Shown: positions 1 to 10,873 of the stretch, one piece after another
How the letters are laid out: each line of letters begins with the position of its first letter
Numbering within the stretch: position 1 is the stretch's first letter
Assembly (NCBI RefSeq): GCF_000218685.1
Contig: NW_006763290.1
Span: forward strand, 4,552,908 to 4,616,907
Reading direction: 5' to 3'
DNA from: Serpula lacrymans var. lacrymans S7.9
Lineage: Eukaryota > Basidiomycota > Agaricomycetes > Boletales > Serpulaceae
Length of the DNA stretch: 64,000 bases
Translations under genes and position numbers: made by a program
The notes under the pieces: model-generated
What the model was told of the DNA's origin: nothing
Databases searched by the model: none
What the model saw: only the letters and a program-made list of their open reading frames with translations

Positions 1-579
1 TGGCTCAACCCTGAATTTGACAACAAGTTTACTCGTCTTGATGCGGCTCATCATAAATTCACAATGTTTGGCAAGGCTGATAACCTCCGTAGTTCTCTCA
101 ACAGACATATTTCACACTATTTTGTGTTTATGATCCCCTATCTTGAGCAACTGCATAGCACATTTTTCAATTCGGCAATATTTGTTCCTGAAATATTTGT
201 CAAACTTGGCCCTACCCCCTTCTTTGTGTTGACTCCTACCACCCATACCTCAGTTTTGCAAGTCCTCCTTGACGTATTATGTGCTATACAACGTAGCAAG
301 AAGAAGTGGAGAAAATTGAGACAGCCATTTGCAAGGCCAAAAGGGCTTGTACCTCACTTGGATCTCTGGCGCTCAAGCAACAATAAATTCAACTTCCTTG
401 CTCCCCCACTTGTGATGTTGCATGTTGCAGGGGAAGGTAGTGGGGGGAGCATACCTAGGTATTCTTCATCAGCTAAGCATTCTAAATCAACTTTGTCTGA
501 TCTTATGAGATCAACTTGTGCACATACTCTGGCACTTAATGTTCTCAAGAGGAGAGAGTGTGTTCTGACTGCTTACATG
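1..579 (+). CDS. Left-edge partial ORF, function unknown
   Basis: A reading frame is open from base 1 and runs without a stop into element D at 580, which supplies the last codons to a stop at 684. The first ATG is at 64, but the frame is open upstream, so the true start probably lies outside the window. I recognise no domain. The product is moderately basic in its middle (an SKKKWRKLR stretch). Removing D leaves the frame open across 579/6339 for about 16 codons, so D may have landed in an older coding sequence, perhaps of the transposon whose fragments lie at 6475-7133. Confidence 0.3.
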
Positions 580-1845
580 CATCAGGAAAAACACTTTGGC
601 TATATAGGCTCTTATAGTACTATAATTGCAAAAATAGCTGTCATAGTGATCATAGCTGTAAGAGAAACCCCATCATCTATTTAGGCACAATGTGCTTATA
701 TAGTGATCTCATAGTTGGCTATAGTTCCAAGAAGCTCCTATGGTAATGTCAATACTATGATGGCATTTAGAGTAGACATAGGTATAGTAATGCTAATACT
801 ATAATGGCACTTGGAGTAGCCATAGCACTTATTTCAATTAGAACATCCATAGTACCTATAGTAATCAAAGCACTCATAGCACATATTGCATTCAATTAGC
901 AAATAATGAAATGAAAACAGCGCAGTCATATTTTGTACTAGCAATTGTACTATATGCAACAGTAAATAGGAGAGTGACTACAATACTATCAAGCAGCTTG
1001 TGCAATGATAGTATCCTCTAGAGCTTCAAAATCAATACCAAAATCCTCATCCTTCATCTGGTCTTCATCAATCCCTAGATAATGGCTTTGGCAACAATTT
1101 CTCCTCAAACCTGGGCAACAGCAGACCAGACCAAACCTAGCAACAAGATACTTGATTAGTATAACATTATTGGAGGTGGAAATATGTACATAGTCAATCA
1201 ATATGGTTTTGATTTCTTCATTACTTTGAACCTCTAAAGCTTGGTTTGTAATTATCTGCAACATTGGGAGGCATCAATAAGTCTGTTCCAAGTAAACTCA
1301 AAGTGTGATGTGGGGGGAGGAAAACCCTCTTGAGCTGCAATGTATAATCTCATTGTAGCATGCCCAGCTGTAGCAAGGTCCACAAAAGAACTAGGAAACA
1401 TATCCAGGGTGATTCTACGTCTTTTGCCAATTTTTGACAGTAAAGAGACAGCCGTAGGTGTTGAGATATAAGTAAAAGTTGAAAACATCCTGGATGAAGG
1501 CATGGAAGATTTTCTGGAAAAAGTAGAAGAAGAGGAGTACACCAATGATTTAGCCTTTTCCTGCCCAACAATGGGTTTGAAATTGGGCTAATATAAGCTG
1601 TTAGCTCTATGGATGTAAAAGATACTAATTTAGAGACGTACTTGCTCATCCAGAATTAGTCCATCTTTTCCCCCGTCATTGGAATCTTGGGTAACAATTT
1701 AATATTAGTATTTTTGTCTAAAAATAATGATTGCTTAGGGCTCGTACGGGAACTCTATTTTTCCTGACATTTTTTGTTTTTTTCAGCCACAATATGCTGG
1801 AATGCCGTCAGAGAGACGGATAGGCATCCATCCCATAAGTTATGA

Positions 1846-2893
1846 ATGGGTAGGTATCATACTTTCATCAACCTTATGTCTAGAGCAAAAAAATGCAGGG
1901 CCTCCAGCCCAACCCTAGTCCCAGTTCCTTCACCAAAACGACTGCGACATTCTACCAGGATGAATCAAAATCTCCAGCCTGCTCAGGACATGTTTACCGA
2001 GGTTGCAATGGATGTTAAAGAAGGCAATGGCGCAGGCGCCCAAGATAACAGTAGCAACAATGTCATTTGAAGTGAAGCAAAGACATCGGCTCTTATCCAG
2101 TTCATCACCACCAACAGCACAGAGGGTGGGGACAGTTTGAATTTCAAGGCTGCATTCTGTCCCCAAAGCCCCCAAACTACCACCTTCCGTCAATGTTCCC
2201 TCTAATCAGCCTAACACCGGTGCCTCTGTAATGAATACCAGCACCACCAGCCCTGAATCATCTGGTGGCGTAAAAAGCTGGCTTGGTGGTGTTGAGTCTC
2301 CAACATCTATCTGTGCTCCCACCACCTCATCTATAACAACTATCAGCAGCAAGCGCTCTGCATGAGATGCCACACTCTCAGACGATGACGCGGAGGATGG
2401 CGCTACCATCATATCTCGCACCAAAAGTGCAGGCAATGGCAGCAGAGGCTCTAACAAGGCCCCGCGCAACACCACTGCCAATTCTCTCAGTGGGTTGAAC
2501 AACCGGTTGGGGGAAATCATCCCCATCTTCAAGGACTTCAACTCAAAACTCAACATCGGCCTTGCTCCACCTGCCTCCCCAGTTATTGCCCCTTCGCAAA
2601 CGGCTTGGGTGGAAAACTGCTCCACCACGTCTACCACTGTGCTGCCCATTGCCACTACCTCCATTACTCCCCCTACTGCAACTGATACCTTGCAAGGCAG
2701 CTTGTCTATGCAGCCGGCCCATACTCGTTGTCGTGCCGCTATCACCTTCATGATGCAACATGACAAATATCTGGGAGTTGACAGTACTGTTAAGTTATTA
2801 CATTTATGTCATAGCCATGGACACGTACCGCAGTCTCCCAGAATCCGACGAACTTCACAAGGCATATGTAAATTCAAAGCTGGAGTAAGATAG
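1846..2893 (+). pseudogene. Harbinger accessory (Myb/SANT-type) ORF, decayed
   Basis: PIF/Harbinger elements carry a second gene whose product helps the transposase bind DNA and enter the nucleus. Here the plus strand encodes a basic, Pro/Ser/Thr-rich N-terminal part (from 1846), a low-complexity middle with frame changes and a stop (2070-2490), and a better kept C-terminal part (2495-2893) with IIPIFKDFNSKLNIGL followed by a helical tail RAAITFMMQHDKYLGVDSTV. The tail resembles the C-terminal helix of fungal Harbinger companion proteins. Position and convergent orientation towards the transposase support the call; the Myb domain itself is not visible, so the DNA-binding role is inferred. Confidence 0.5.
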
Positions 2894-3071
2894 ACAATGT
2901 GGATGGACTTTAGTGTACTGTAATGTGTACCTGTGTTTTTGTTGTATCATTTATCTTGTTATCTTGTAGTACTGTGTGTCTCTTAACAAATCTAACATTT
3001 TGCTTTTGTTGACTGAATCTGAATGCATTCTTGGTAACAAATCATATTGTAAGGATGCAAAAACATCTAAA

Positions 3072-4432
3072 CTAAAGTAGGCCCCTTCTACCTAGCTCCT
3101 GCTGATAATCAATCCACATAGCGCGAGCAATCCAATCATGGCAATTATTGGTGGCAGTACAGTTTGCCTCCATTGGTGGGACGTGAGAAAGCTCACCATT
3201 GTCGACCTCAGGAGTAGGGTTGAGGAGCTTGATGTCATTGGGAGTGTTGATGTCAGAGGGATCGTGGGTCTTGATGAAATTGTGCAGCATACAGACTGCA
3301 GGTGGAACCTTGGCTCGGATGGACATGTTGTACTCTATAGCGACCCTCAAAACCCCAAATTGGCCTTTCAATACACCAAACATTTGCTCCACAATATTTT
3401 GCGCAGATGCATGGCATAGATTAAAATATTCCTCAGGATTTTGAGGTCTTAAAAATGATTTTTAGTCTACTGTAACATAGTAAATAGACGCTGTACATTA
3501 CCTGCAATTTCCCTGAGCATATTTGGCCAAATAATAGCGGACACCTCTGTAGAGGACCAGCAATTGATCACATGAAGGAAATCCCGCATCAGCGAGATAG
3601 TAGCGATGATGAGGGATGTACAGGTCATGGGTCCAAGCGTCATGGAACAGGCTGGCATCTGCAACTGACCCCTCCCAGCCGCTAAGCATGTATATGAACT
3701 TCATATCGAAGTCACAGCACATCAAGAAGTTCTGGGTGACTAAACCCTTCCAATTGCAAGAGGCTGCACGTTCTGCGGCAGAAGGACTGCAAACAATATG
3801 GGTGCCATCAATTGCACCGATGGCACCCGCAAAATGGCGAAGCTTCAGGTTATTGCTGATGGCAAATGGCGTAGGGGCATTGGCATCTGGTAGACGTACA
3901 TACATGTTGTAGATATTAGGGCAAGTGAAAGCTTCAAGCATTCTCTTGAAGTACCTAGAGACTGTATCATTGGATCATTGGAAATGTTTGGTGATGTGGC
4001 GGATGGACAATCCTGTCACACAAGTGTACAGAAAAATGGCGAGTTGTTCTTCAATCAACACATGCTTTGAATCTGAGTATCCATTGGCCTGCAATAAATC
4101 TAACAACTTCAAGAAAACTTCCTGCCGCACCCCAAGCTCCGTCCTGATACAATCAGGATGCCCATCTATCAATTCCCGGACCCATCCATAGCCTGTCAGG
4201 ACCAAGTTGTGGTATGGTCTTGGTTTGGGGCATTGCACTTGTTCTTCCACTATAGCCCGAGTAGCGTGTGCAATTGATTCGACAACAATAGAAGCTAGTT
4301 TTGACATCTGTAAACGGGCCAAGTACATCTGCTGTTGGCTCGTCATTAGCTGGTCATTAGCTACAACATTCAAACCATCTTGCCCCTTTGAATCACAAGT
4401 ATCATCTCCCACCGTACAAGTTGCAGGATTGG
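3072..4432 (-). pseudogene. PIF/Harbinger DDE transposase, one in-frame stop
   Basis: The minus strand encodes a DDE_Tnp_4-type transposase. Visible motifs are AIDGTHI (first Asp), VADASLFHDAW and YYLADAGFP (second Asp region), and VEQMFGVLK (catalytic Glu). A 54-base GT-AG intron at 3448-3501 joins ...GNCR to PQNPEEYFNLCHA. A TGA at 3975-3977 interrupts ITKHFQ|SNDTVSRYF, where a coding codon is expected, so the copy is probably dead. The annotated 5' end is the edge of the solo LTR inserted at 4433; the original start lay beyond it. The ORF otherwise reads across about 440 codons, close to family size. Confidence 0.85.
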
Positions 4433-4806
4433 TGTTACAATAACACATTTTTGGACCTTTAATTTTCATTCTCCTCTTTAACCTTTTACTGTAGTCTTCT
4501 CACATTGTGCCATGCGGCACTTTCCCTTTTGTTCAAACTCCTCTTTCTCGCGCTGTACTGCCCTTCTTCTTATTTTAGCTACAAGTCTCTCATGTAGTGG
4601 AGCTAGTCACACGGGCTGCGCCCTCTGACATCATCAGCCACTGCTTTATCAACTGTATAGTACAACATGTACAGACTCCTCAGCAAGTCCTCCTGTTGTA
4701 TCCTCACAACTAACTTGTTGAAGTCTAATGGGTAACTACACCCTCATCATCATCTCTATAGTTGGTTCTAGTTGTGCGCCAGAGTAACAAACTCTTGGTT
4801 GTTACA
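4433..4806 (+). mobile_element. Solo Chromo-A LTR (TSD ATTGG)
   Basis: Begins TGTTACAATAACACA and ends CTCTTGGTTGTTACA; ATTGG flanks both sides (4428-4432, 4807-4811). At 374 bases it is about 40 shorter than other copies because the TATA region is deleted. Its R motif is the AGCAAGTCCT variant. It disrupts the Harbinger transposase 5' end. Confidence 0.9.
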
Positions 4807-5114
4807 ATTGGTGTCTGGGTTCATATAGGCGGTACAGCTGATAGCTGATGACATGGTGTCCTAGCCTGAGTACTATCTTATTGATGGGTTGCGGAACTTT
4901 ACAATTGTGTCTTCGCTAGAACGGCAAGGCTTTGGCCAGGGAGGAAAATCTCAAAAAAAAGAAGAAAAAAGGAAAAGAAATTTGATCCCGTATGAGCCCT
5001 TACTTTCAGCTCTGGACTCCTCATCCTTGTAATAGTAATACTCATCATTTCCCCCTGTAGGTGCTTTCTGAGTTAGGATCCTTTGAAAAACATCCTCATT
5101 GGAATCATGGTCTG

Positions 5115-5809
5115 TGTAAGGACCATTTTATTATTTCCTTATCTTCTCTATGTCTTGGTTCTCGAACGCTTTTCCCATTACACCTCTGGCTCTAGGGCTA
5201 GAGGTATCATTTGCCATATTACTTCTCATAGCCCTCACAGGCTTTCTTAACCATCGTTACCACTTTATATCACAGATAAGAGACTGGGTATCACTCCCAG
5301 CCAGCCAGCACAATGGGTAGGGACTGGTAGTAGGCATCTCGCCAACCAGCTCCAAGCCCCATTAAGGCCTGGATATACTAATAAACACTTTGATCAGGAT
5401 CGTACCTCATCATGAGGATACAGTTCCTGAACACGCGTAACAAACATCTATTATTAGTACAAATCTCTCACCCGCTGATTAATCAAGTTAAAGTCGTACA
5501 ATAGTTGTTCTCTCTTTTTCTTATTGGACAATTTATTCCTCAGACCACTTTTCGTTTATTCTCCTTTCGGTCTGAGGGACAAACAGTTCACTATATAAAG
5601 CCTTACCTATTTATGTATAGTTCCTTAGTTTTCTATTACTGAATTTACCCGCTTTACTCTTCAACAAAAACCCTTGAGCTTACCTCTCAAGTCCTCTACT
5701 CGCTATATTCACTAGCGTCTGTCGACCTCAAGCTCATCAAACCCCTTACTCCCTGCAAGTGCAGAAGGAGACAGGTTTTGTTTTTGTTATAGTTTATCGT
5801 TGCCTCACA
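5115..5809 (+). mobile_element. Solo LTR, family E (TSD GTCTG)
   Basis: This 695-base unit starts TGTAAGGACC and ends TTGCCTCACA, with GTCTG on both sides (5110-5114, 5810-5814). The other copy, inverted, is at 20304-20998 and has the same length. It splits an acidic exon of the DUF6532-like gene; joining the flanks restores the frame (MDSD then HDSNEDVFQRIL). No internal region is present, so it is a solo LTR of a retrotransposon not otherwise seen here. Confidence 0.85.
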
Positions 5810-6474
5810 GTCTGAGTCCATGGCTTGTCTTTTTCTAGGAGGGTTTAGTGGCGTAACTGGGTTATCATCATAGTCATAAAGATCCTCTTCTTCCATTACA
5901 ACAGCTGTCCTTTTTCTTGTCTCTGAGAGGGGAGATCAATATACTTTTACCAACCAGAATATACATGTTACCTTGATGTTTGGCTTCCAATGCCTCTTTT
6001 TGAGCTGCTTGGGTAGATTGCACATCAGAATTCATAGCATCCACAATGCACTGATACTCCTCAGCACTCAAAGTAACTGTATCATTTTTAGCCTTTGAGC
6101 GAGGAGCTTTAGATTTACCCTTGGAACTTCTTTTGCCTGCCATTGAAAAATTAGACTGTGAGAAATAAGTGAAAAGAGAATGAAGCACAAATGAGAAGTC
6201 ACTAAGTACTATAGGGACTTGGATCATACTATAGCTGCTCTTATAGTGCTATAAGTGCTATAGATGCTATAATAGTCTTTATTTGCACATATGTACAAAC
6301 CCCTCTGCTATATAGAAAAAAGCTTTTTCCTGATGATGTCTAGTCTCCCTGACTCTCGTGATCACAAACACCAATATTGCGCTTTGTAAACTGGTACTTG
6401 TAAAATGTCTTATCACTTTTGTCTCTGTACTACTGTATTTGTTTTACTCTGTACTTCTATACTTCAAGCAGCAC

Positions 6475-7133
6475 AAGAATTGACACCTTTGACTATCACT
6501 GCATTGCCACAAATAGTAAGGTCTATGAGCACTCACTATCCCACGGTCATACTAAAACCTTTGAAGAAGGCTGGCATTGAAGAGATAGACATCACTGGGG
6601 GTGATGGGGCTATCAGGAGAGTTCATCCTGTTTTGGCTTGCTATGTTACAGAATATTCAGAACAATGTCTAGTGACAGGTACAAAGTATGGCACCTGTCC
6701 CAAATGCAAAAGGCCTGCTTCTGAGCTTTCAGGATCTACTCCTAGAGAGCCATGTATGCAAAACTAGACAGAAAAAGTCATTCAGAACGCTAGAACTAAT
6801 ACAGATGCAAGGATAACAATGTCTCTGGTGGTGTTTATGAGCCATTCTGGCTTAACTTCCCTCATTGCGACATTCATTTATCTGTTTCCCCCAATATTCT
6901 CCATCAACCATTACAACACCAAGATGTTTGAGCGCTTCTATATTGACATTGCACAAGAGGGTTGGAGTGCTTATAATAAAACAAATGAAGCACCACAAAT
7001 GGTGACATGGCTTCTGCGTCGTGAAAAGGTGGTCGCTTTTCAGAGCTATCTGAAAATGACCATGGATAATGAAGAAGACAAATTCCCTCATTCCAAATTC
7101 CAAGACCAAAGGCTTGTCATAGCAAAATACCCT
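6475..7133 (+). pseudogene. Plavaka-type transposase fragments
   Basis: Two plus-strand pieces belong to the basidiomycete Plavaka-like transposase family. The first (6475-6767) reads THYPTVILKPLKKAG, DITGGDGAIRRVHPVLACYV and a zinc-ribbon-like part YGTCPKCKRPASEL. The second (about 6894-7133) has NHYNTKMFERFYIDIAQEGW and QMVTWLLRREKVVAFQSYL, the conserved C-terminal block. The region normally between them is missing, so this is an internal deletion derivative. It is cut at the right by a Chromo-A LTR fragment. Family assignment is from remembered motifs. Confidence 0.65.
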
Positions 7134-7310
7134 GCCTAGCCTGCATGGCCAGTTCCACTGTGTGAGAGAGTTGTGTCTAAAAAATAAGAAGAAAGGCAAC
7201 ACGGCGCGAGAAAGGGAAATGCCGCGTGGCACCTTGTGTAAAGGTTAAAGTACAAGGTTAAGGCGGAGAATAAAAGTAAAGGGAAAGTCCAAAAATGTGT
7301 TATCGTAACA
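7134..7310 (-). mobile_element. Truncated Chromo-A LTR
   Basis: The stretch matches about the first 175 bases of the LTR read on the minus strand, ending GTGTTATCGTAACA on the plus strand. The R/U5 half is absent; it abuts the transposase fragment on the left. Confidence 0.75.
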
Positions 7311-7532
7311 AATACTATTATTGCTTTTGTTGCTCCCATTGCTCTTATTGCTCATATAACATTATAGTCACTATGATCATACTATAGTTGCTCATAAAGT
7401 ACTATAGGGACAGTGATAATGATATAGTTACTCTTATAATGCTATAAATGCTATACATAGGTGCTATAAAAGTCTTTATGTGCACATATGTACAAACCCC
7501 TCTGCTATATAGCAAAAGGTTTTTTCCTGATG
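7311..7532. mobile_element. Right end of a second element D
   Basis: Dense CTATAG-type words (7360-7480) lead to TGCTATATAGCAAAAGG and the terminus TTTTTTCCTGATG (to 7532), the same end as 6335. It abuts the integrase region of the minus-strand chromovirus. Only the terminal part is present; the left part is lost or displaced. Confidence 0.6.
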
Positions 7533-8470
7533 TGTCTGCCTGTCATTAAAAAATATACGGAGGTATTGCTTCAATTCTTGATTGAGCCTCTCCATTTGTC
7601 CATCTGTTTGCGGATGAAATGCTGTTGATAATATAGGTTTGATGCCTAGTATCTGGCAAAGTTCTTTTGTAAATTTGCTAGCGAATTGGGGTCCCCTATT
7701 GGAGATAACTGTTTCCGGTAACCTGTGTGTAGATCATAAAAAATCTTTAAATAAGTCTGCTATACCAGCGGCTGTGATAGTTTTGTTTGTGGGAATAGAT
7801 ACCACTTCTTTGGAGAAGCAATCTACTACCACCATTACCAAATCATACTCATTTGACTCGGGTAAATCTGTTGTGAAATCAACCAATATATCCTGCTAGG
7901 GACCACCTGGTATCAGATTTGTCTTAAGTTTACCAGCTGGCGGTTGGCAAGAGTTCTTTGTCATGGCATATCTCAGACAGGATTTTATGTATTCCTGTAC
8001 GTCTTTGACCATGCCAGGCCACATGTAGTTTCTGGAGATCAACTCCATTGTTCATTGCCACCCAGGGTGCCCAGCCACTGGAGTGTCATGATGTCTATCT
8101 ATTGCCCTAATCTTTGCAAATTCAGGCACATAGATATTGTCCTTGTAATGGAAGAGCCCATCTTCTAATGTTCATTGCCATCAAGGTGCGCCTTCTCTTC
8201 TGAGGAGATGTCTCTCTTGAAGACTTCTAGAAGATCAGAGTCTTGCCTGATTCAAACATTGGCAACCCTGGATTGATTTATCAGGGTGACACTTTTGTTG
8301 CCATTCTCGATGCCGTTGGCATAATCCTCTCTTCTAGATAAAGCATCCGCTTTCCCCATAGAAGTACCTGGTTTTTGAATTAATTTATAATTAAACCTAA
8401 AGAAGTACACCGCATAGCGGCCTGCCTTTGGTTCACGTTCCGGGCCATCATAAAATACTCTAGATTTTTA
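7533..8470 (-). pseudogene. Chromo-A integrase fragment
   Basis: Minus-strand translation gives the retroviral-type integrase core: the DFTTDLP segment with the first catalytic Asp, ISNRGPQFASKFTKEL, and AFHPQTDGQMERLNQEL with the catalytic Glu. The second catalytic Asp, normally in SDRG, is Asn here. The same change is present in the 52-kb copy. Several frame breaks and stops occur towards the zinc-finger side. The C-terminal part with the chromodomain is missing because element D joins at 7533. Confidence 0.75.
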
Positions 8471-9646
8471 TGATCAGTCCAAATTTCAAATTAGTGCCTA
8501 GCACCTTCTAAGTAGCACTGCCAGTGCTCTAAAGCTCTATTGATGGCCAGCATCTCCTTGTTGTAAATCTGATAGTTGCACTTTGTGGGCGACAAACTAT
8601 GCAATAAATAGACACAAGGCCTCCAAAGATCATCAGGGTATTTGATTGACAAAACGGCCCCAGTAGCAAAATCAGAAGAGTTAGTTTCTAGCCAGAACTC
8701 TTTATCTAATTGGGGAAATGCTAATATGGGCGCTGTTGTAAATGCCTGTTTAAGATTATCAAAAGCTTCCTGTTCTTTGGTGCCCCAGGGCCAAACAATA
8801 TTTTTTTTAGTGAGATTGTTCAACGGTCTTGTTATTTTTGCAAAGATTTCAACAAACCTTCGGTAGAAATTGCCTAAGCCAAGGAAGGCCCCAACTCATT
8901 TGACGCAAGTAGGTTCAGGCCAATCCAATATAGCTTGAACTGTTACAGGATCTATCCTGATTCCATTCTGGCCAATTATCATACCAAGGAAGTCTACTTC
9001 CTTCACTTTAAAATTACATTTTCAGGGTTTGACAAATAGGTCCCATTACTGTAAGCATCAAAGGACTTCTTGCACGATCTTGTTGTGCTTAGCCTCATTA
9101 TCCGACTTTGTAAATATTATTAAATCATCAATGCAAATGATGACACAGTTTTCCATATCCGCAATGATCTCATTCATCATGCTCTGGAAGGTTGCTGGTG
9201 AATTGGTCAACCCAAAAAACATGACAAGGGGCTCAAATGATCCTTGGTGGCACGTGAATGTGGCCTTCCAAGCACCTTCTTTTTTGATGTGTACATTATT
9301 GTATCCCCACCTGAGATCCATTTTTGTCAAGATTTTAGCACCAGCCAATTTATCTACTAGCTGACTGATCAAAGGCAGCAAATACGTGTTTTTAACCATG
9401 TACTTATTCAAGTAATGATGGTCCATAATCATACACTTCTTACTATCCTTTTTAGGAATGAAAAACACCGGGAATGTCATAGGGCTCTTGGAAGGTCTGA
9501 TGTAACCCTTCTTAAGCTGTTCATCTATGAAACTTAAAACCTCATCTCTTTCTGGTGCAGACAGAGTAATCATATATCCTTTTTGCAGTTTGAAGGTGTC
9601 CTTCAAATCTATAGCATGGTCCCAAGGCTTAGCCTGTGGGAAGCAC
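8471..9646 (-). pseudogene. Chromo-A reverse transcriptase and RNase H
   Basis: The 9058-9646 part contains the RT palm: DEQLKKGYIRPSKSP, MTFPVFFIPKKDSKKC, LTKMDLRWGYNNVHIK and the catalytic box as CIDDL (Tyr of YIDD replaced by Cys). The 8491-8823 part is the connection and RNase H: NSSDFATGAVLSI and NYQIYNKEMLAINRALEHW. Frame breaks between 8823 and 9058 separate them. RT copies the retrotransposon RNA in virus-like particles, and RNase H removes the template. The 5' side is interrupted at 9647 by a solo LTR. Confidence 0.85.
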
Positions 9647-10078
9647 TGTGACAACACTAACGAGACACAGTCTTGGGGCACTGGAGCACAATGAAAACAA
9701 CACTCAAAAAAAGAGGAAGAGGTGGGAGTGGTTACCCATTAGGTTTCAACAAGTTAGTTGTTGGTAGACAACAGGAGGACTCGCTGAGTCCCTCCCCATG
9801 TATTGCTCCTGTATATATACTAAAATACACGAGGTACTGTACAGTTGTAAATAAAGTTTAAAGTCCGATGTTTAGCATGTGACCAGTCACATTGTGAGCC
9901 TAGACACTGGTCAGGTGATGTGTCACATGACTGGTCATGTAACTTATGAAAAGTCCGAAAATGTAAAGTAAAGTCAATGGTCACATGATCAGTCATGTGA
10001 CTTGGAAAATAAAAAGTAAAAGTACAAAAAGTGAAGCGTAAGTAGGTGCTGGTATGTCAATTGTAACAAGCGCTCTGA
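9647..10078 (-). mobile_element. Solo LTR, family C (TSD AGCAC/AGCGC)
   Basis: Read on the minus strand it starts TGTTACAATTGACATACC and ends GTTAGTGTTGTCACA, 432 bases, with near-identical 5-base flanks (9642-9646 AGCAC, 10079-10083 AGCGC). Its partner is at 33611-34035. Upstream sequence contains repeated CATGTGAC/GTCACATG words. The transcribed start AGCGAGTCCT is shared with family A although the rest of U3 differs. Confidence 0.85.
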
Positions 10079-10873
10079 TGTATGTTTATAAAAGACTTTC
10101 CAGAAGTCATAGTACTCTGGAGGTACCAGCCTCTTAATCTCTTCCTCAGGTTTTACCTCATCCTCGTTATTGTCAATCTTATCCAAAGATCTGAGTTTGG
10201 CATAAATGTGACTAGCGTTTATCCTTTTGTCAAGCTCAGTTTGACGGACATGACTTGGCTTACCCAAGTCATCACACTCCTGAGGGAAATGTGACAATGT
10301 AACAACCCCTGTCTGCCAGTTGATCTCAGGATTGTGTTTAAATAGCCAGGTCCAGCATAAGATTAAATTAATCTTCCCTAGTTGGGTAGCTTCAGCAGTG
10401 ACTCGTTCTCTGTGTCCTTGATACTCAACAACAAAGGAACATTTGTGTGTAATGCAGCCACCTGCATTAGGTGTACCATTAATATTATAGGCGGGAATAG
10501 ATACATCTAATTATACAAGGGGGAGTCCAACTTGCTGCGCCCAGACCTGATCTATGACAATTCTGTTAGCACCTGAATCAAGCAGTGCGCTGGTTGGGTG
10601 TACTATGCCCCGAGCAAGGTTTTCCACTCCAACATCTAAATGGATCTTACATTGGAATAAATATGTGGCGCATCAACACACACCTTGGGATTTGGTTGGA
10701 AAGTGGCTCTGGAGAAGAAGAAGAAACATCAAAAGACACATGTTTTTCTACTTTAAGATTTTCTATATTTTTATTTTTATTTTTACCAGGATCAAGCATC
10801 CTAGTGCTTGTCTTGCTGGGGCCACACTCCTGGGGAGACACTCGTGCAGCGGTAGTGTCATAAATATCACAGT
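10079..10873 (-). pseudogene. Chromo-A protease and start of RT
   Basis: Reading down from 10873, the minus strand encodes the aspartic protease site DSGAN within LLDSGANRI, then VDVSIPAYNING-like and ILCWTWLFKHNPEINW-like segments (frames shift). It ends with KLRSLDKIDNNEDEVKPEEE and RLVPPEYYDFWKVF (9989-10297), the linker into RT. The matching intact stretch is at 44121-45060. The protease would cut Gag-Pol during particle maturation. Confidence 0.7.

Larger units (their letters stand above)
1738..4999. mobile_element. PIF/Harbinger transposon, near complete
   Basis: Terminal inverted repeats GGGCTCGTACGGGA (1738-1751) and its inverse (4986-4999, one mismatch in 14) are flanked by TTA on both sides (1735-1737 and 5000-5002), the 3-base TWA target duplication of this superfamily. 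Inside are the two expected genes: a DNA-binding-type ORF on the plus strand and a DDE transposase on the minus strand, transcribed towards each other. A solo Chromo-A LTR (4433-4806) sits at the transposase 5' end. Without that LTR the element is about 2.9 kb. It is inserted in an intron or exon edge of the gene inside element D. Confidence 0.85.
989..6143 (-). pseudogene. DUF6532-like multi-exon gene, interrupted by two insertions
   Basis: The ATG is at 6143-6141; exon 1 (6143-5972, starting MAGKRSSKGKSK) is basic. A 49-base GT-AG intron (5971-5923) precedes an acidic exon (5922-5810), which continues after the solo LTR at 5109-5003. The gene resumes left of the Harbinger at 1734, with an intron containing a TACTAAT branch-like site and further exons (1545-1252, 1264-989) ending with an acidic tail and stop at 989. 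The part LATAGHATMRLYIAAQEGF and the following helical region resemble DUF6532, a basidiomycete family of unknown function often found near transposons; this match is from memory and tentative. The gene lies wholly within TIR element D, so it may be cargo or part of the element. Exon limits near the 3' end are uncertain. Confidence 0.45.
580..6335. mobile_element. TIR element 'D' carrying a DUF6532-like gene
   Basis: The left end begins CATCAGGAAAAACACTTT at 580 and the right end is its imperfect inverse, reading CATCAGGAAAAAGCTTTT on the minus strand from 6335. Both are followed inward by a TATATAG motif. The trinucleotide ATG directly precedes the left end (577-579) and directly follows the right end (6336-6338), a possible 3-base target duplication. 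Just inside both ends (about 600-900 and 6190-6310) lie dense repeats of CTATAG/CATAG-type words. The interior holds one multi-exon minus-strand gene. Removing the later Harbinger (1738-4999) and solo LTR (5115-5809) leaves about 1.8 kb. Partial ends of the same family occur at 7311-7532 and 60051. No transposase is visible inside, so it may be non-autonomous. Confidence 0.6.

Noticed and set aside
2206..2766. 186-codon minus-strand ORF
   Set aside because: It is the antisense of the Ser/Thr/Pro-rich Harbinger accessory gene and shows no domain.
4807..4830. tRNA primer-binding site after the LTR at 4433
   Set aside because: ATTGG there is the target duplication of a solo LTR, and the sequence beyond is Harbinger DNA.
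4928..4982. A-rich stretch as an LTR polypurine tract or SINE tail
   Set aside because: It lies just inside the Harbinger right inverted repeat and no retroelement borders it.
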